From the NCBI GenBank assembly GCA_963779485.1, contig CAVZYJ010000013.1, positions 62,001 to 126,000 of the forward strand: a stretch of 64,000 nt of DNA, written 5' to 3'. A program made the position numbers and the translations under genes. Within the stretch, counting starts at the first letter, position 1, and each line of letters opens with the position of its first letter. Shown in pieces: positions 34,093-42,944 of this stretch. The notes under the pieces are model-generated. The model ran no database searches and was not told the DNA's origin. It saw only the letters and a program-made list of their open reading frames with translations. Source of the DNA: CAVVJA01 sp963779485 (lineage in GTDB: Bacteria; Actinomycetota; Actinomycetes; Mycobacteriales; Jatrophihabitantaceae).

Positions 34093-35511
34093 ATGACGAC
34101 GCCCCCGCTGGAGACGTATGACGTGATCGTCCTGGGCCTGGGCCCCGGCGGTGAAGAAGTCGCCGAGCGCATGGCCGAGGCCGGCTGGTCGGTGCTAGGC
34201 ATCGACCGCCATCTGGTCGGCGGGGAGTGTCCGTACTACGGATGTGTGCCGTCCAAGATGATCATTCGTGGTGCAGCGGTACTTGCCGAGTCCGGGCGGG
34301 TGAACGCGCTGCCGGCGGGAACCGCACAGACCGCGCCGGACTACCGGCCGGTGGGCAAGCGCATCCGGGACGAGGCGACGGACGACTGGGACGATCGGGT
34401 GGCCGTCGAGCGGTTCGAGGGACTCGGCGGAACGTTCGTTCGGGGCGTGGGCCGGCTCGCCGGCCGGGCCGACGACGGCTCGGTACAGGTGCAGGTCGAC
34501 GGTCGGACGTATCGCGCGCCGCACGTCGTTGTATCGGTGGGAACCGCTCCGGCCGTGCCGCCGATCGACGGGCTCGCCGAGCTGCGCGGCGATGGCGGAC
34601 CCGACTCGCCGGTCTGGACGAATCGGGACGTGATGCAGGCGAAGGAGGCGCCCGCGTCGATGGTGGTCCTCGGCGGCGGCGCCATCGGCGTCGAGCTGGC
34701 CCAGGCGTTCGCGCGGTTCGGCACCCGCGTGACCGTCGTCGAGTCGGCGGACCGGATGATCAGCGTCGAGGAGCCCCGCGCGTCGGAGCTGCTGGCCGAG
34801 GTCTTTCGCCGCGAGGGCATCGATCTGCACATCGGCGTCTCGGCGACTGCCGTCGCGCCCGGCGGGGACGGTGTGGAGCTCACGCTGGCGAGCGGCGGCG
34901 CGGTCACGGGAGAGAAGCTGCTGGTCTCGGTTGGCCGCCGATCGAACCTGGCGGACGTGGCCCTGGACACCGTGGGCCTCGATCCCGAGGCCCGCACGCT
35001 CGACGTGGACGATCAGATGCGGGTGGTCGGTGTTGACGGGCTCTACGGCATCGGCGACATCACCGGTCGAGGGGCGTTCACTCATGTTGCGGTGTGGCAG
35101 GCCCGGGTGCTGGTCGCGCACCTGCTGGGTCGGCCGAACCTGTTCGGCGGGTACCACGGGCTGGCCTGGGTGTCCTTCACCGATCCGGAGGTGGGTCGGG
35201 TCGGCCTGGCCGAGTCCCAGGCTCGAGGCCGCGGCCTGTCGGTCCGGACCGGGCACGCGACGATCGCCTCGTCGGCACGAGGCTGGATCCACGGGCCCGG
35301 CAACGACGGCTTCGTGCTGCTCGTCGAGGATGTCGACCGCGGTGTGCTCGTCGGGGCCACCGTGATGAGCCCCTATGGCGGCGAGATTCTGGGCACGCTC
35401 ACCGCGGCCGTTCACGCGGAGGTGCCAACCTCGACCCTCAGGACCATGCACTACGCCTACCCCACCTTGCACCGGGCCATCCTCGACGCCGTCGATGACC
35501 TGAACGCCTGA
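34093..35511 (+). CDS. Pyridine nucleotide-disulfide oxidoreductase
   Basis: 472 residues of the dihydrolipoamide/mercuric reductase family. FAD motif VIVLGLGPGGEEVAERMAEA at about 9-28, redox-active disulfide in VGGECPYYGCVPSKMI (two Cys, four residues between), NAD(P)H motif VVLGGGAIGVELAQAFARFG at about 192-211, GDITGRGAFTHVAVWQARV, and a C-terminal dimerisation domain with HAEVPTSTLRTMHYAYPTLH (the His-x-x-x-Pro-T region). Its disulfide substrate is unknown. The divergent haemoglobin gene suggests a role in redox or nitrosative stress. Confidence 0.9.
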   Translation: MTTPPLETYDVIVLGLGPGGEEVAERMAEAGWSVLGIDRHLVGGECPYYGCVPSKMIIRGAAVLAESGRVNALPAGTAQTAPDYRPVGKRIRDEATDDWDDRVAVERFEGLGGTFVRGVGRLAGRADDGSVQVQVDGRTYRAPHVVVSVGTAPAVPPIDGLAELRGDGGPDSPVWTNRDVMQAKEAPASMVVLGGGAIGVELAQAFARFGTRVTVVESADRMISVEEPRASELLAEVFRREGIDLHIGVSATAVAPGGDGVELTLASGGAVTGEKLLVSVGRRSNLADVALDTVGLDPEARTLDVDDQMRVVGVDGLYGIGDITGRGAFTHVAVWQARVLVAHLLGRPNLFGGYHGLAWVSFTDPEVGRVGLAESQARGRGLSVRTGHATIASSARGWIHGPGNDGFVLLVEDVDRGVLVGATVMSPYGGEILGTLTAAVHAEVPTSTLRTMHYAYPTLHRAILDAVDDLNA

Positions 35512-35678
35512 CCCCGCCGCGCGGGCCGGGCCGCCGGCACGGTGAGCGAGCGCCAGGTATAGCGGGATTTCGCCGGGTTTGGCGGCGGAACACGACACTC
35601 CCGACCGTGGGATACGCCCAACGACGTGCGCAACCGGCCATCTGTCGGGTATCACTAGCGGAGTCGGAGGTGATCCGA

Positions 35679-36209
35679 GTGGCCGGTGCGCTGGTGCTGA
35701 ACGCAACGTACGAGCCGTTGTGCGTCGTGCCGCTCCGCCGCGCCGTGGTCCTCGTCCTCGCCGAGAAGGCGTTCGTCGTGGAGGCCGGAACCGACGTGAT
35801 GCACTCGGCGCGGGTCGCTATCCCGGTGCCGAGCGTCGTGCGCCTGGCCCACTATGTGCGGGTGCCCTACCGCCGGGAGGTTCCTCTCACCCGCCGGGCC
35901 GTGCTCGACCGCGACGGGCAGGCCTGCGCGTACTGCGGAACCCGGGCCGACACGATCGACCACGTCCGACCACGATCTCGCGGCGGCCAGCACGTGTGGA
36001 CCAACGTGGTGGCCGCCTGCGCCCGATGCAACCATCGCAAGGGTGATCGGCTGCTCGCCGAACTTGGCTGGCATCTCCGCGTCGCACCGATACAGCCACC
36101 GGCAACGGTGGCTGTCGTTATGGGATGGGCCAAACGCGATCCGGCGTGGGAGCGATACCTCGGACTGAGCTGGGGCATCGACGCCGAGGAGTTCGCCGCA
36201 CCGGCCTGA
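35679..36209 (+). CDS. HNH endonuclease family protein
   Basis: 176 residues. The N-terminal part (VLNATYEPLCVVPLRRAVVL, FVVEAGTDVMHSARVAIPVP) is the extension typical of a widespread actinobacterial HNH family. The nuclease domain has CAYCGTRADTIDHVRPRSRG, then NVVAACARCNHRKGDRLLAE, with two CxxC zinc pairs and the H-N-H core. The GTG at 35679 is chosen because GGAGG lies 8 nt upstream. The physiological target is not known; members are chromosomal and not linked to a methylase. Confidence 0.88.
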   Translation: MAGALVLNATYEPLCVVPLRRAVVLVLAEKAFVVEAGTDVMHSARVAIPVPSVVRLAHYVRVPYRREVPLTRRAVLDRDGQACAYCGTRADTIDHVRPRSRGGQHVWTNVVAACARCNHRKGDRLLAELGWHLRVAPIQPPATVAVVMGWAKRDPAWERYLGLSWGIDAEEFAAPA

Positions 36210-36245
36210 GCGCTCGCCTGATCGAGCGGACCGTAGCCTGCAGCC

Positions 36246-37676
36246 ATGGCCCAGCTGCACGACCTCACCGCCTTGGAGGCGGCGGCGGCCGTCCGATCTC
36301 GCGAGGTGAGCCCGGTCGAATTGGTCGAGCACGCACTCGATCGGATCGCCCGGCTCGACGATCGCCTGGGCGCATTCGTCACGGTGACCGCCGCCGCGGC
36401 TAGGAAACAGGCCAACGAGGCCGAGGCCGCGGTGCTGGCGGCCGACGATCCTGCGACGTTGCCGCCGTTGCTCGGCGTGCCGACGGCAATCAAGGATCTG
36501 AACCTGACGAAGGGCGTTCCGACCAAACTGGGATCAGCGAGCTACGCCGATTTCGTGCCGCCGATCGACGACTACGTCGTCGAGTTGCTCAGGGCGGCCG
36601 GCACGATCAGCCTGGGCAAGACGGCCACGCCGGAATTCGGTCTGCCGTGCTACACCGAAACCGACATCGGTCCGCCGACCCGCTCGCCGTGGGACACGTC
36701 CCGGTTGGCCGGCGGATCGAGCGGCGGTGCCGCGGCCGCCGTCGCCGCCGGCCTGCTCCCGATCGCTCAAGGCAGCGACGGCGGTGGCTCGATTCGCATC
36801 CCGGCGAGCGTGTGCGGCCTCGTCGGGTTGAAGCCGTCGCGAGGGCGAGTGTCCCGCGGACCACTCGATCTCGAATCCGCGCGTCTCGCCGTCTTCGGCG
36901 GTCTCGCCCGCACGGTGCGCGATGCCGCCGCGTTTCTGGACGCGATCGCGATTCCGCAGCCGGGCGATCCGGATCGTCCACCGGACCTGCCCGACGGCGA
37001 GAGCTTCCTCGGATGGTGCGATCGCGATCCGGGCCACCTGCGCATCGGGCGGTTCATCCAGTCACCCATTCCGTCTGACATCGATCCCCAAGTCCGGCAG
37101 GCGTGGGAACGGACCAGCGAACTGCTCGCGAGCCTCGGTCACGAGGTGATGGATATCCCACCGGTGTACCCAACGGAGGCGGTCCCGTACTTCGAGACGG
37201 TGTGGTCGGTGTCGGCGGGCACGGTGCCGGTCGATCCGGCCCGGGAACATCTGCTCCGACCGTTGACGCGCTATCTGCGTGGTCGGGGCGCGGCCGTGAG
37301 CGGTGTTGAGTACGCGCAGGCCATGGGTCTGCTTGCCTTGCATTCGCGGCAAGGCATTGCCGCCACGGCAGAGTTCGATGCCGTGCTCACCCCGACGTTG
37401 GCGATGCTGCCGCAGCCCGTGGGCTGGTTCGACGCTAACGGCGATCCGGCGGCCGACTTCGAACGGCAGAAGCGATTCACCCCGTTCACCGCGATCTACA
37501 ACACGACCGGGCAGCCGGCGATCTCGGTTCCGCTGTTCCAGAGCGTCGAGGGACAGCCCATCGGCATGATGTTCGCCGGCCGACCTGCGGACGAGGCAAC
37601 GCTGCTCTCGCTGGCCGCACAGCTCGAAGCGGCGCGACCCTGGCGCGACCGGCGGCCGGGGATTTGGGACGACTGA
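36246..37676 (+). CDS. Amidase (amidase signature family)
   Basis: 476 residues. The Ser-cisSer-Lys triad is present: Lys in PTAIKDLNLTKG, Ser in LAGGSSGGAAAAVAAGLLPI, and the nucleophile Ser in GSDGGGSIRIPASVCGLVGL. It hydrolyses amides in the cytoplasm; GatA is unlikely because no gatB or gatC is nearby. Length is normal. Substrate unknown. Confidence 0.9.
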   Translation: MAQLHDLTALEAAAAVRSREVSPVELVEHALDRIARLDDRLGAFVTVTAAAARKQANEAEAAVLAADDPATLPPLLGVPTAIKDLNLTKGVPTKLGSASYADFVPPIDDYVVELLRAAGTISLGKTATPEFGLPCYTETDIGPPTRSPWDTSRLAGGSSGGAAAAVAAGLLPIAQGSDGGGSIRIPASVCGLVGLKPSRGRVSRGPLDLESARLAVFGGLARTVRDAAAFLDAIAIPQPGDPDRPPDLPDGESFLGWCDRDPGHLRIGRFIQSPIPSDIDPQVRQAWERTSELLASLGHEVMDIPPVYPTEAVPYFETVWSVSAGTVPVDPAREHLLRPLTRYLRGRGAAVSGVEYAQAMGLLALHSRQGIAATAEFDAVLTPTLAMLPQPVGWFDANGDPAADFERQKRFTPFTAIYNTTGQPAISVPLFQSVEGQPIGMMFAGRPADEATLLSLAAQLEAARPWRDRRPGIWDD

Positions 37677-37785
37677 ACCGTTGCCGGGTGTCGGCGTCAG
37701 GACGCTTCGCGGGATTCGCTACCGTGTCGGGCACCGGGCGGCAACGGCCGGCGGAGCCAGACCGCAGCCCATCACGGGAGCACGC

Positions 37786-38055
37786 ATGAGCATCGTGGAG
37801 ACCGCGTTGGTCTTCGTGGGTATCCCGGCGTTGATCATCATGTTCTTCGCGGTGCTGGTGTATGGCCGGTCTCAGGTCAAGGGGCCTAACCGGTACCGGC
37901 CAGGCAAGCCGTGGAACTTTGGCCCCGTGTGGTATCTGCCGCATCCGACGCCTGGCGCGGACGCGAATCGTCTGGCGTTGGAGTCGTCCAGTGACGCGAG
38001 CAAGCAGCAGATCGCGCAGCGAAGGGCTGTGGGGGGAGCCAGCGGTGAGTGGTGA
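37786..38055 (+). CDS. Small membrane protein, possibly a cytochrome oxidase CtaJ-like subunit
   Basis: 89 residues. One membrane helix (VETALVFVGIPALIIMFFAV, about 3-24) is followed by VKGPNRYRPGKPWNFGPVWY, a motif I associate with small actinobacterial subunits of the aa3 oxidase (CtaJ-like); that assignment is tentative. It overlaps the next gene by 11 bp. Confidence 0.65.
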   Translation: MSIVETALVFVGIPALIIMFFAVLVYGRSQVKGPNRYRPGKPWNFGPVWYLPHPTPGADANRLALESSSDASKQQIAQRRAVGGASGEW

Positions 38056-38473
38056 GGTAAGCCGACGCGGCCCTTCGATTCAATACGGCCCACGCGCGGA
38101 CTCGCAGGCGCGGCACCAGCCGTTCTCGCCGCGGCAGCTGGCTCGAATCGACGAGGCGATGACGCTTTCCAGTCGGGAAAGTGGGCTGACCTTTTCCGTC
38201 TACATCGGCGCCTTGGACGAGCCGCATCGCGCCGCCGCCGAGTCGCTCTTCGAGACCTTGGCCGCGCGGGCCGACGATCCGGTGCTGCTTGCCGTCTCAC
38301 CCGGTCAGCGCGTGCTGCACATCGTGACCGGCGCCGAATCCGCCGGGCGGCTACCGAATCGGGCTTGCGCTCTCGCCGCCCTCGGTATGCGAGCCTCCTT
38401 CTCCGGCGGTGACCTTGTCGGGGGAATCGTGACCGGCTTGCGCATGCTGGCCGACTCCGCTGGCCGGATCTAG
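38045..38473 (+). CDS. DUF5130-like conserved protein
   Basis: 142 residues from GTG (MSGEVSRRGPSIQ). The conserved-looking body reads FSPRQLARIDEAMTLSSRES, GLTFSVYIGALDEPHRAAAE and VLLAVSPGQRVLHIVTGAES, resembling TPM-like repair domains of DUF5130. It starts inside the 3' end of the small membrane protein gene, so the two are cotranslated. Convergent with pepN. Confidence 0.75.
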   Translation: MSGEVSRRGPSIQYGPRADSQARHQPFSPRQLARIDEAMTLSSRESGLTFSVYIGALDEPHRAAAESLFETLAARADDPVLLAVSPGQRVLHIVTGAESAGRLPNRACALAALGMRASFSGGDLVGGIVTGLRMLADSAGRI

Positions 38474-38549
38474 CGTCTGGCTCACGTTCGCCGCGCATTG
38501 TCCCGATCAGTCAATCCAAGATCATCAACCGACATGAGATCAGCCGGAT

Positions 38550-38598
38550 CGTGATCTTGGACTTGCTGCCGTATAGCGACATTAAGTCAAAGATCACG
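38550..38598. terminator. Dispersed 49-bp hairpin, copy 1 (between convergent genes)
   Basis: cgtgatcttggac (38550-38562) and gtcaaagatcacg (38586-38598) pair over 12 of 13 positions around a 23-nt loop. It lies between the DUF5130-like gene and pepN and includes the pepN stop codon. It is the same element as 42871-42919. It likely terminates transcription from both directions. Confidence 0.75.
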
Positions 38599-41178
38599 GG
38601 GAAAATGCGCGCCGTCAGCGGCGCGGGCCGCGAGGGCTCGCACGATGTCGGCGCGTCCCTCGCGGACGAGCCGGCGCAGCGCCGCCGGCAGGTCGGTCTG
38701 CTCGAGGAAGTCATCGACCTGCCGCACCGTGTCGTCGGTGATCGTCGACGACCAGGTGGGGAATAACCCGACCACCGCGTTCTGGGCCAGCTCGCTGGTT
38801 CGCCGGGCCCACAGCCCAGGGATGTCGGCCAAGTACCGCGCGACGTAGGGCTCGAGGAGCTCGTCCCGGATCGTGCGGGCGAAGCCGAGGATGGCGGCCC
38901 GCTGGGTTGCGTTCGGCACCGCGTCGTCCTCGACGGCGAGGCGCCACGCTTCGGCCTTGGCCGGAGCGCTCGGCGCCATGGCTCGAACGGTCACGGCGTG
39001 CCGCTTCCCGGTCGCGGACGGATCGCGCTCCAGCTCGGCCTCGATCTCCGCGTCGGAGACGGCGTCTCGCGCCGACAGGGCCTGCACGATGGCCCAGCGC
39101 AGCTCAGCGTCCAACGCCAGACCCGGCGGAACGTTATCGCCGGTGTACAACGCACGAATCTCGGCCGTGTGCTCCGGACTGCGGGCCGCGGCGAGGAACG
39201 CGTGCGCCCAGGCGAGCTGATGGTCCGAACCCGGTTCCGCCTCCCACATCGCGGTGACCGCGTTCACGGCCAACTGTTGATAGCCCTGCGGCGCCCAGTC
39301 AGGGTCGGCGTAGATCTGCACTGCCCGCAACGCTTGGGCGTTGAGCGTCTGCAACAGCCCGATGTCGCGTTCGGTGCGTGCGCCAGCCACGACCAGGGCC
39401 ACATAGTCCCGCGTCGGGAGCTCGCCGTCGCGGGCCATGTCCCACGCGGCCGACCAGCACAGCGCGCGCGGCAGCGACTCCGCGAGGCGCGCAATGCCGC
39501 CGGCGCGCAGGGTGCCCAGGCTCCGCTCGTCCAGCCGTAGCTTGCAGTAGGTGAGGTCGTCGTCGTTTCCGAGAAGCAGGGCCGGCTGGGGCACCCCGAC
39601 GAGAGCCGGGACCGGGGTTCGGTCGCCGGTTACGTCGACCTCGAACCGGCCGGTCCGAACCAGCTGTCCACTCTCGGCATCGTCGTTGTAAAGGCCGATC
39701 GCGAGCCGATGCGGACGGAGGACGTTCGATGCCGCCACCTCGGTTGGCGCGGTCTGTACCAGGTCGAAGCTCGCGTAGTTGCCGTTCTCATCGAGGCTGA
39801 ACTCCGGCCGGATGGTGTTGATGCCGGCCGTTTCCAGCCACGTTCGGGACCACTGCTGCAGGTCGCGCCCCGATGTCGTCTCCAGGGCGGCGAGCAGGTC
39901 GGCCAGGGTGGTGTTGCCGTAGGCGTGGTCCTGGAAGTACTGCCGTAGCCCGGCGAGGAACTCCTTGGTACCGACGTAGGCCACGAGCTGCTTGAGGACG
40001 CTGGCTCCCTTGGCGTAGGTGATCCCGTCGAAGTTGACCTCGGCCGCCTGGACATCAGGAGCGTCGGCCGCGATGGGGTGCGTGGTCGGCTGCTGGTCCT
40101 GGCGGTACGCCCAGGCCTTCTCGACGTTGACGAACGTGGTCCACGCGTGTGTCCAACGGGTGGCCTCGGCCTGGGCGAGCGGCGCGGCGAAGTTCGCGAA
40201 CGACTCGTTCAGCCACAGGTCGTCCCACCAGCGCATCGTGACGAGATCGCCGAACCACATGTGGGCCATCTCGTGCAGGATCGTGTCGCCCCGGCGTTCG
40301 TACCGTGCGTCCGTGACCTTGCCGCGGAAAACGTAATCCTCCAGAAACGTCACGCACGCGGCGTTCTCCATGGCGCCGGCGTTGAACTCGGGGACGAACA
40401 GCTGGTCGTACTTGTCGAAGGCATACCTAAGGCTGAAGTTGGCGTGGTACCAGTCGAAACCTTGCTTGGTGACGGTGAAAAGGTCCTCGGCGTCCAGGTA
40501 CTCGGCGAGCGACCTGCGGCAGTACAGCCCCAGGTCGATGCCATCGTGGTGGTCGCGGACCACGTGATACGGGCCGGCCACGACGGCGGTGACGTAGGGA
40601 CTGAGCCGGGCTGTCGGCGCGAAATGCACGGTCTTGCCGGCATCGACGCGATCGACGCTCTGTTCCCGACCGTTCGAGATCACCTCCCAGTGCTCGGGAG
40701 CGGTCACGTGGAAGGTGAACACCCCCTTGAGGTCCGGCTGGTCGAAGCAGGCGTAGACGCGCTTGGCGTCGGCGGTCTCGAACTGGGAGTAGAGGTACAC
40801 CTCGTTGTCGACCGGGTCTACGAAGCGATGCAGCCCCTCGCCGCTGTTCGTGTACGCCATGTCCGCCTCGACCACGACGGTGTTGTCGCGCTCGAGGTCC
40901 GGCAGCACGATTCCCTCGGCCGGTTCGTAGTCCGCGATGGGAACGTCCTTGCCGTTGAGGGTGACCCGATGGACGGTGTCCGCCACGATGTCGAGGAAGG
41001 TGGATGTGCCCGGTCGGGTAGCCGCGAAGGTGATCGTGGTCATCGAGCGGAACGTGCCGTCGGATGGTGCGCCCCCGCCGTCGGTCAGGTCGAGCAGCAC
41101 ATCGTAGGACTCGACGTGGAGCAGCTGGGCCCGGACGCGGGCGTCGTCGCGGGTGAGGTTGGGTACTGAGGCAATCAC
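38587..41178 (-). CDS. pepN: Aminopeptidase N (M1 family zinc metallopeptidase)
   Basis: About 863 residues, normal for actinobacterial PepN. The substrate-binding motif FVPEFNAGAMENAACVTFLE and the zinc site HEMAHMWFGDLVTMRWWDDL followed by WLNESFANFA (HExxH, then E 18 residues on) are intact. The C-terminal ERAP1-like helical domain is complete. It removes N-terminal residues from peptides in the cytoplasm. The start is ambiguous: GTG 41178 has GGAG 11 nt upstream; GTG 41190 overlaps that site. The frame runs back further to 41454 without conserved sequence. Confidence 0.95.
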   Translation of the reverse strand: MIASVPNLTRDDARVRAQLLHVESYDVLLDLTDGGGAPSDGTFRSMTTITFAATRPGTSTFLDIVADTVHRVTLNGKDVPIADYEPAEGIVLPDLERDNTVVVEADMAYTNSGEGLHRFVDPVDNEVYLYSQFETADAKRVYACFDQPDLKGVFTFHVTAPEHWEVISNGREQSVDRVDAGKTVHFAPTARLSPYVTAVVAGPYHVVRDHHDGIDLGLYCRRSLAEYLDAEDLFTVTKQGFDWYHANFSLRYAFDKYDQLFVPEFNAGAMENAACVTFLEDYVFRGKVTDARYERRGDTILHEMAHMWFGDLVTMRWWDDLWLNESFANFAAPLAQAEATRWTHAWTTFVNVEKAWAYRQDQQPTTHPIAADAPDVQAAEVNFDGITYAKGASVLKQLVAYVGTKEFLAGLRQYFQDHAYGNTTLADLLAALETTSGRDLQQWSRTWLETAGINTIRPEFSLDENGNYASFDLVQTAPTEVAASNVLRPHRLAIGLYNDDAESGQLVRTGRFEVDVTGDRTPVPALVGVPQPALLLGNDDDLTYCKLRLDERSLGTLRAGGIARLAESLPRALCWSAAWDMARDGELPTRDYVALVVAGARTERDIGLLQTLNAQALRAVQIYADPDWAPQGYQQLAVNAVTAMWEAEPGSDHQLAWAHAFLAAARSPEHTAEIRALYTGDNVPPGLALDAELRWAIVQALSARDAVSDAEIEAELERDPSATGKRHAVTVRAMAPSAPAKAEAWRLAVEDDAVPNATQRAAILGFARTIRDELLEPYVARYLADIPGLWARRTSELAQNAVVGLFPTWSSTITDDTVRQVDDFLEQTDLPAALRRLVREGRADIVRALAARAADGAHFPRDL

Positions 41179-41335
41179 GAAATCGGTCACTCCATCGCTT
41201 GGGCATCTGCCGGGTATGTCCAGCAGTCTGGCACGTGAGGCCCGGAGGTTTTCGGGCCGTCTCGGACCGCTCCCGATCCGTCGCGCCACGCTTTGGCCGC
41301 CCGGGCTGATGAAACGCTCAACCACGCGCGCTACC

Positions 41336-41962
41336 GTGAAAACCGTGACATCCACCTCGAATCGCACCAGGGTCGATTTTTGGTTTGATCCGTCCTGCCC
41401 GTTCGCCTGGGTTACCTCCCGATGGATCCTCGAAGTCGAGGAGCGGCGCCCCATCGACGTGACGTTCCACGTGATGTCGCTCTCTGTCCTGAACGAGAAT
41501 CGCGATCTCGACGAGTCCTATCGGGCGCGGATGGACCGCAATTGGGGCGCGGTTCGGGTAGCGATCGCCGCCGAGCAAGAGCGGGGCTCGGAGATACTGC
41601 GCGATCTGTATACGGCGCTGGGCACCCGTCGACACGTCCTGCGTCAAGAGCTCGACCAGGCGACGATTGCCGACGCGCTACGAGAGGTCGGGCTGCCTCC
41701 GGCGCTGGCCGACGCGGCCGAGACCACCGAGTTCGACGAGCAGCTACGCAAGTCACACCACGCCGGGATGGACCCAGTCGGCTACGAGGTCGGCACGCCG
41801 GTGATCCATGTCGACGGCATCGCCTTCTTCGGGCCGGTGCTGACCCGCATCCCGCGTGGTGAGGAGGCGGCGCAGATCTGGGACGGCGCTCGGCTGCTCG
41901 CCGGGTACCCCTACTTCTTCGAGCTCAAGCGAACCCGCACCGAACGGCCCCGGTTCGACTGA
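41336..41962 (+). CDS. Thioredoxin-fold protein of the Rv2466c (mycothiol-dependent nitroreductase) family
   Basis: 208 residues. It closely resembles M. tuberculosis Rv2466c: RVDFWFDPSCPFAWVTSRWI, FHVMSLSVLNENRDL, LRKSHHAGMDPVGYEVGTPV and the C-terminal YPYFFELKRTRTERPRFD. Rv2466c reduces substrates with mycothiol through a CPWC site; here the site is CPFA, so the resolving Cys is replaced by Ala. Start could be 41336 or the next GTG at 41345. The DUF952 gene follows after 1 bp. Confidence 0.85.
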   Translation: MKTVTSTSNRTRVDFWFDPSCPFAWVTSRWILEVEERRPIDVTFHVMSLSVLNENRDLDESYRARMDRNWGAVRVAIAAEQERGSEILRDLYTALGTRRHVLRQELDQATIADALREVGLPPALADAAETTEFDEQLRKSHHAGMDPVGYEVGTPVIHVDGIAFFGPVLTRIPRGEEAAQIWDGARLLAGYPYFFELKRTRTERPRFD

Positions 41963-41963
41963 G

Positions 41964-42308
41964 GTGCGCCACCTGTTCCACATCGTGCCGCGGGCGCGAT
42001 GGGCGGACGTTGTCGACACCTACCGGCCGGACTCGCTACTGGTCGAAGGATTCGTGCACTGCGCATTTGCCGAACAGGTAGCCGGCGTTGCCGATCGCCA
42101 CTACCGGCTTGCGGCGGATCTGGTTGTCGTCGAGCTCGCCCCGGACACGATCAGCTCGGAAATCCGCGTCGAGGACAGCACCGGAAGCGGCACCGGCTAT
42201 CCGCATGTGTACGGGCCGATCCCGCGCCGCTCGGTTGTCGCCGTGCATCAGCTTCACCGCGACCCGTCCGGCCACTACCTGTTCAGCCCGTCCGGGTGCC
42301 TGCCATGA
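41964..42308 (+). CDS. DUF952 family protein
   Basis: 114 residues from GTG (MRHLFHIVPRARW). Conserved features are GFVHCAFAEQVAGVADRHY and the central VVVELAPDTISSEIRVEDST, then PHVYGPIPRRSVVAVHQLHR. Function unknown; the fold is ADP-ribosyltransferase-like in related proteins. It sits 1 bp after the Rv2466c-like gene and overlaps rpiB by 4 nt, so all three form an operon. Confidence 0.85.
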   Translation: MRHLFHIVPRARWADVVDTYRPDSLLVEGFVHCAFAEQVAGVADRHYRLAADLVVVELAPDTISSEIRVEDSTGSGTGYPHVYGPIPRRSVVAVHQLHRDPSGHYLFSPSGCLP

Positions 42309-42772
42309 TTTCGCGCATGCGCGTCTACCTGGGTAGCGACCATGCCGGCTTCGAGCTGAAGGCTCACCTGCTCTCCCACCTGTCGACCCTCGGCTACGAC
42401 GTCACCGACTGCGGCGCGTTCAGCTATGACGCGCAAGACGACTACCCGCCGTACTGCATCGATGCGGCGACTCGCACGGTTGGCGATCCCGGCAGCCTCG
42501 GGGTCGTTATCGGCGGCTCGGGCAACGGCGAGCAGATCGCGGCGAACAAGGTTCGGGGGATCCGGGCCGCCCTGGCCTGGAACGACGAGACGGCCAGGCT
42601 CGCGCGCGAGCACAACAACGCGCAGATCGTCAGCCTGGGGGGTAGGGACCATCCGATCGAGGACGCCGTCCGCTTTGTGGAGATCTTCCTGGCGACCCCG
42701 TTCTCCGAGGATCCTCGGCACATCCGGCGGATCGACATGGTTGCCCACTACGAGGAACACGGCACCGTCTGA
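42305..42772 (+). CDS. rpiB: Ribose-5-phosphate isomerase B
   Basis: 155 residues. MRVYLGSDHAGFELKAHLLS near the start, and VVIGGSGNGEQIAANKVRGI with the Glu used as base in actinobacterial RpiB (E. coli has Cys). It interconverts ribose-5-phosphate and ribulose-5-phosphate in the pentose phosphate pathway. The ATG at 42305 overlaps the previous stop (ATGA); a second ATG at 42317 begins the conserved region. Confidence 0.93.
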   Translation: MISRMRVYLGSDHAGFELKAHLLSHLSTLGYDVTDCGAFSYDAQDDYPPYCIDAATRTVGDPGSLGVVIGGSGNGEQIAANKVRGIRAALAWNDETARLAREHNNAQIVSLGGRDHPIEDAVRFVEIFLATPFSEDPRHIRRIDMVAHYEEHGTV

Positions 42773-42870
42773 GCGCTTGGCGCAGCTCGTGCATGTCCGG
42801 TTTCCGCAGGTCTCCGATTGGCACCGGAACGCCGCCCCAGGTCGTGCTTCTTGTCGTGCGGCCGCCGCAT

Positions 42871-42919
42871 CGTGATCTTGGACTTATCATCGCTCCAGGG
42901 CAGCAGGTCCAAGATCACG
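42871..42919. terminator. Dispersed 49-bp hairpin, copy 2 (between convergent genes)
   Basis: cgtgatcttggac (42871-42883) and gtccaagatcacg (42907-42919) pair perfectly over 13 bp around a 23-nt loop. It lies between rpiB and the convergent gene 42945-43334. Its loop resembles the reverse complement of the loop in copy 1, so the whole element is inserted in the opposite orientation. Confidence 0.8.
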
Positions 42920-42944
42920 ATTTGTCGAGGTTCTCGTGGTGCGT

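Noticed and set aside
34195..35706. 503-residue minus-strand frame opposite the disulfide oxidoreductase
   Set aside because: Shadow; the oxidoreductase has both dinucleotide motifs and the redox disulfide.
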